Assembly (NCBI GenBank): GCA_023864145.1
Contig: JAIVER010000026.1
Coordinates: 1-10,643 of the forward strand
Direction: 5' to 3'
Origin: Thiohalomonas sp.
GTDB taxonomy: Bacteria > Pseudomonadota > Gammaproteobacteria > GRL18
DNA length: 10,643 bases
Part shown: positions 10,151-10,643 of the stretch, one piece after another
Layout: the number at the start of each line of letters is the position of its first letter
Position numbering within the stretch: the first letter of the stretch is position 1
Made by a program: the position numbers and the translations under genes
Notes under the pieces: generated by a model
What the model saw: the letters and a program-made list of their open reading frames with translations, nothing else
Told to the model about the DNA's origin: nothing
Database searches by the model: none

Positions 10151-10643
10151 ATGAAAAAATTTATTTTTAATATCTTCTGTTTTACTTTATTGCTATTTTT
10201 ATCTTATGCAGGCTTTGCTCAAACATCAGCAGAGAAAAAATTGATTAATCTGGCTTCCGTCAGTGCTATTGCTGTGGACTCAAAAACAGGTACAGTATTG
10301 TTTGCCAAAAATTCTGATATTCTTATGCCGATTGCCTCCATTACAAACGTGATATTGGATTCAAAATTATCCTTCAAAGAAATAATTCGTTTTGCCAAAG
10401 AAGATAAAGAAAGTATCAATAACTACTTCTCCCGGGTGAGACTTGAGTCAGAGCTTAGCCGTGGTGATACCCTGAGAATTGCCTTAATGTCATTAGAAAA
10501 CCTGGCAGCCTCTTCAGGCTCGTACTTACCCCGGCGGCAGTATAGCCTTTGTAACGGCCATGAATGCTAAAGCCAAAGCACTTGGCATGGCACACACACA
10601 CTTTGTAAACTCGACCGGCTTATCAGAAAATTAATGAGTTTTT
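10151..10643 (+). pseudogene. pbpG: D-alanyl-D-alanine endopeptidase (PBP7-like), degraded
   Basis: Intact homologues are periplasmic serine DD-endopeptidases that cut peptidoglycan cross-links. A signal peptide is clear (KK, then a hydrophobic run, cleavage likely after GFA at residue 23). The family pattern follows: VSAIAVDSKTGTVLFAKNSD, MPIASIT and YFSRVRLESELSRGDTLRIA. Three lesions show. At the SxxK active-site motif, the usual SxTKLMTAMV is reduced to SITNV (10337-10351), consistent with an in-frame loss of about 15 bases and the catalytic Lys. The second motif reads SLEN where E. coli has SSEN. A frameshift near 10514-10520 moves the homologous reading from the first frame to GCTCGTACTTACCCC (ARTYP), then [20 protein letters not shown], up to a stop at 10632. 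The first frame ends at 10570. The KTG-motif region is not in the window. An active enzyme is very unlikely. Confidence 0.85.

Overview
The window is a run of nine intact housekeeping genes, all on the + strand, in the order accA - tilS - pyrG - kdsA - eno - ftsB - ispD - ispF - truD. A damaged accessory gene lies on each side. The order from pyrG to truD is the one familiar from gammaproteobacteria such as Pseudomonas, and FtsB, KdsA and the lipid A-linked Kdo pathway show a Gram-negative cell. Base composition is fairly AT-rich. The left-hand gene belongs to a family best known from marine proteobacteria. I therefore read the source as a gammaproteobacterium, plausibly marine or aquatic. I cannot name a genus from the sequence.

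Left flank (1-839): a minus-strand gene for a VIT-domain protein enters from the left edge. It resembles the marine proteobacterial sortase-target family. It is split by a one-base homopolymer frameshift and lacks a recognisable signal peptide. A 350-bp AT-rich spacer follows, with two inverted repeats and a likely extended -10 promoter for accA.

Core (840-10070): accA (fatty acid synthesis) and tilS (tRNA-Ile lysidine) are 22 bp apart. After a 156-bp spacer with a 21-bp palindrome come pyrG (CTP), kdsA (Kdo-8-phosphate) and eno (phosphoenolpyruvate), packed as a probable operon with pyrG and kdsA overlapping by one base. Metabolically they fit together: enolase makes the PEP that KdsA uses, and CTP from PyrG is needed to activate Kdo and is a substrate of IspD. 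After a 109-bp spacer come ftsB (division), ispD and ispF (MEP isoprenoid pathway) and truD (tRNA pseudouridine 13), with gaps of 12-37 bp. KdsA carries the metal-ligand set of the metal-dependent class rather than that of the E. coli enzyme.

Right flank (10071-10643): a perfect 13-bp-stem hairpin follows truD. Next is a pbpG-like (PBP7, D-Ala-D-Ala endopeptidase) gene that has lost its catalytic lysine, has a changed second active-site motif and is frameshifted. surE, the usual downstream neighbour of truD, is absent here.

I see no transposase, phage gene, CRISPR array, RNA gene or undescribed defence-like system. The most informative signals are the decay of both flanking genes next to an intact core, the KdsA class and several unexplained palindromes.
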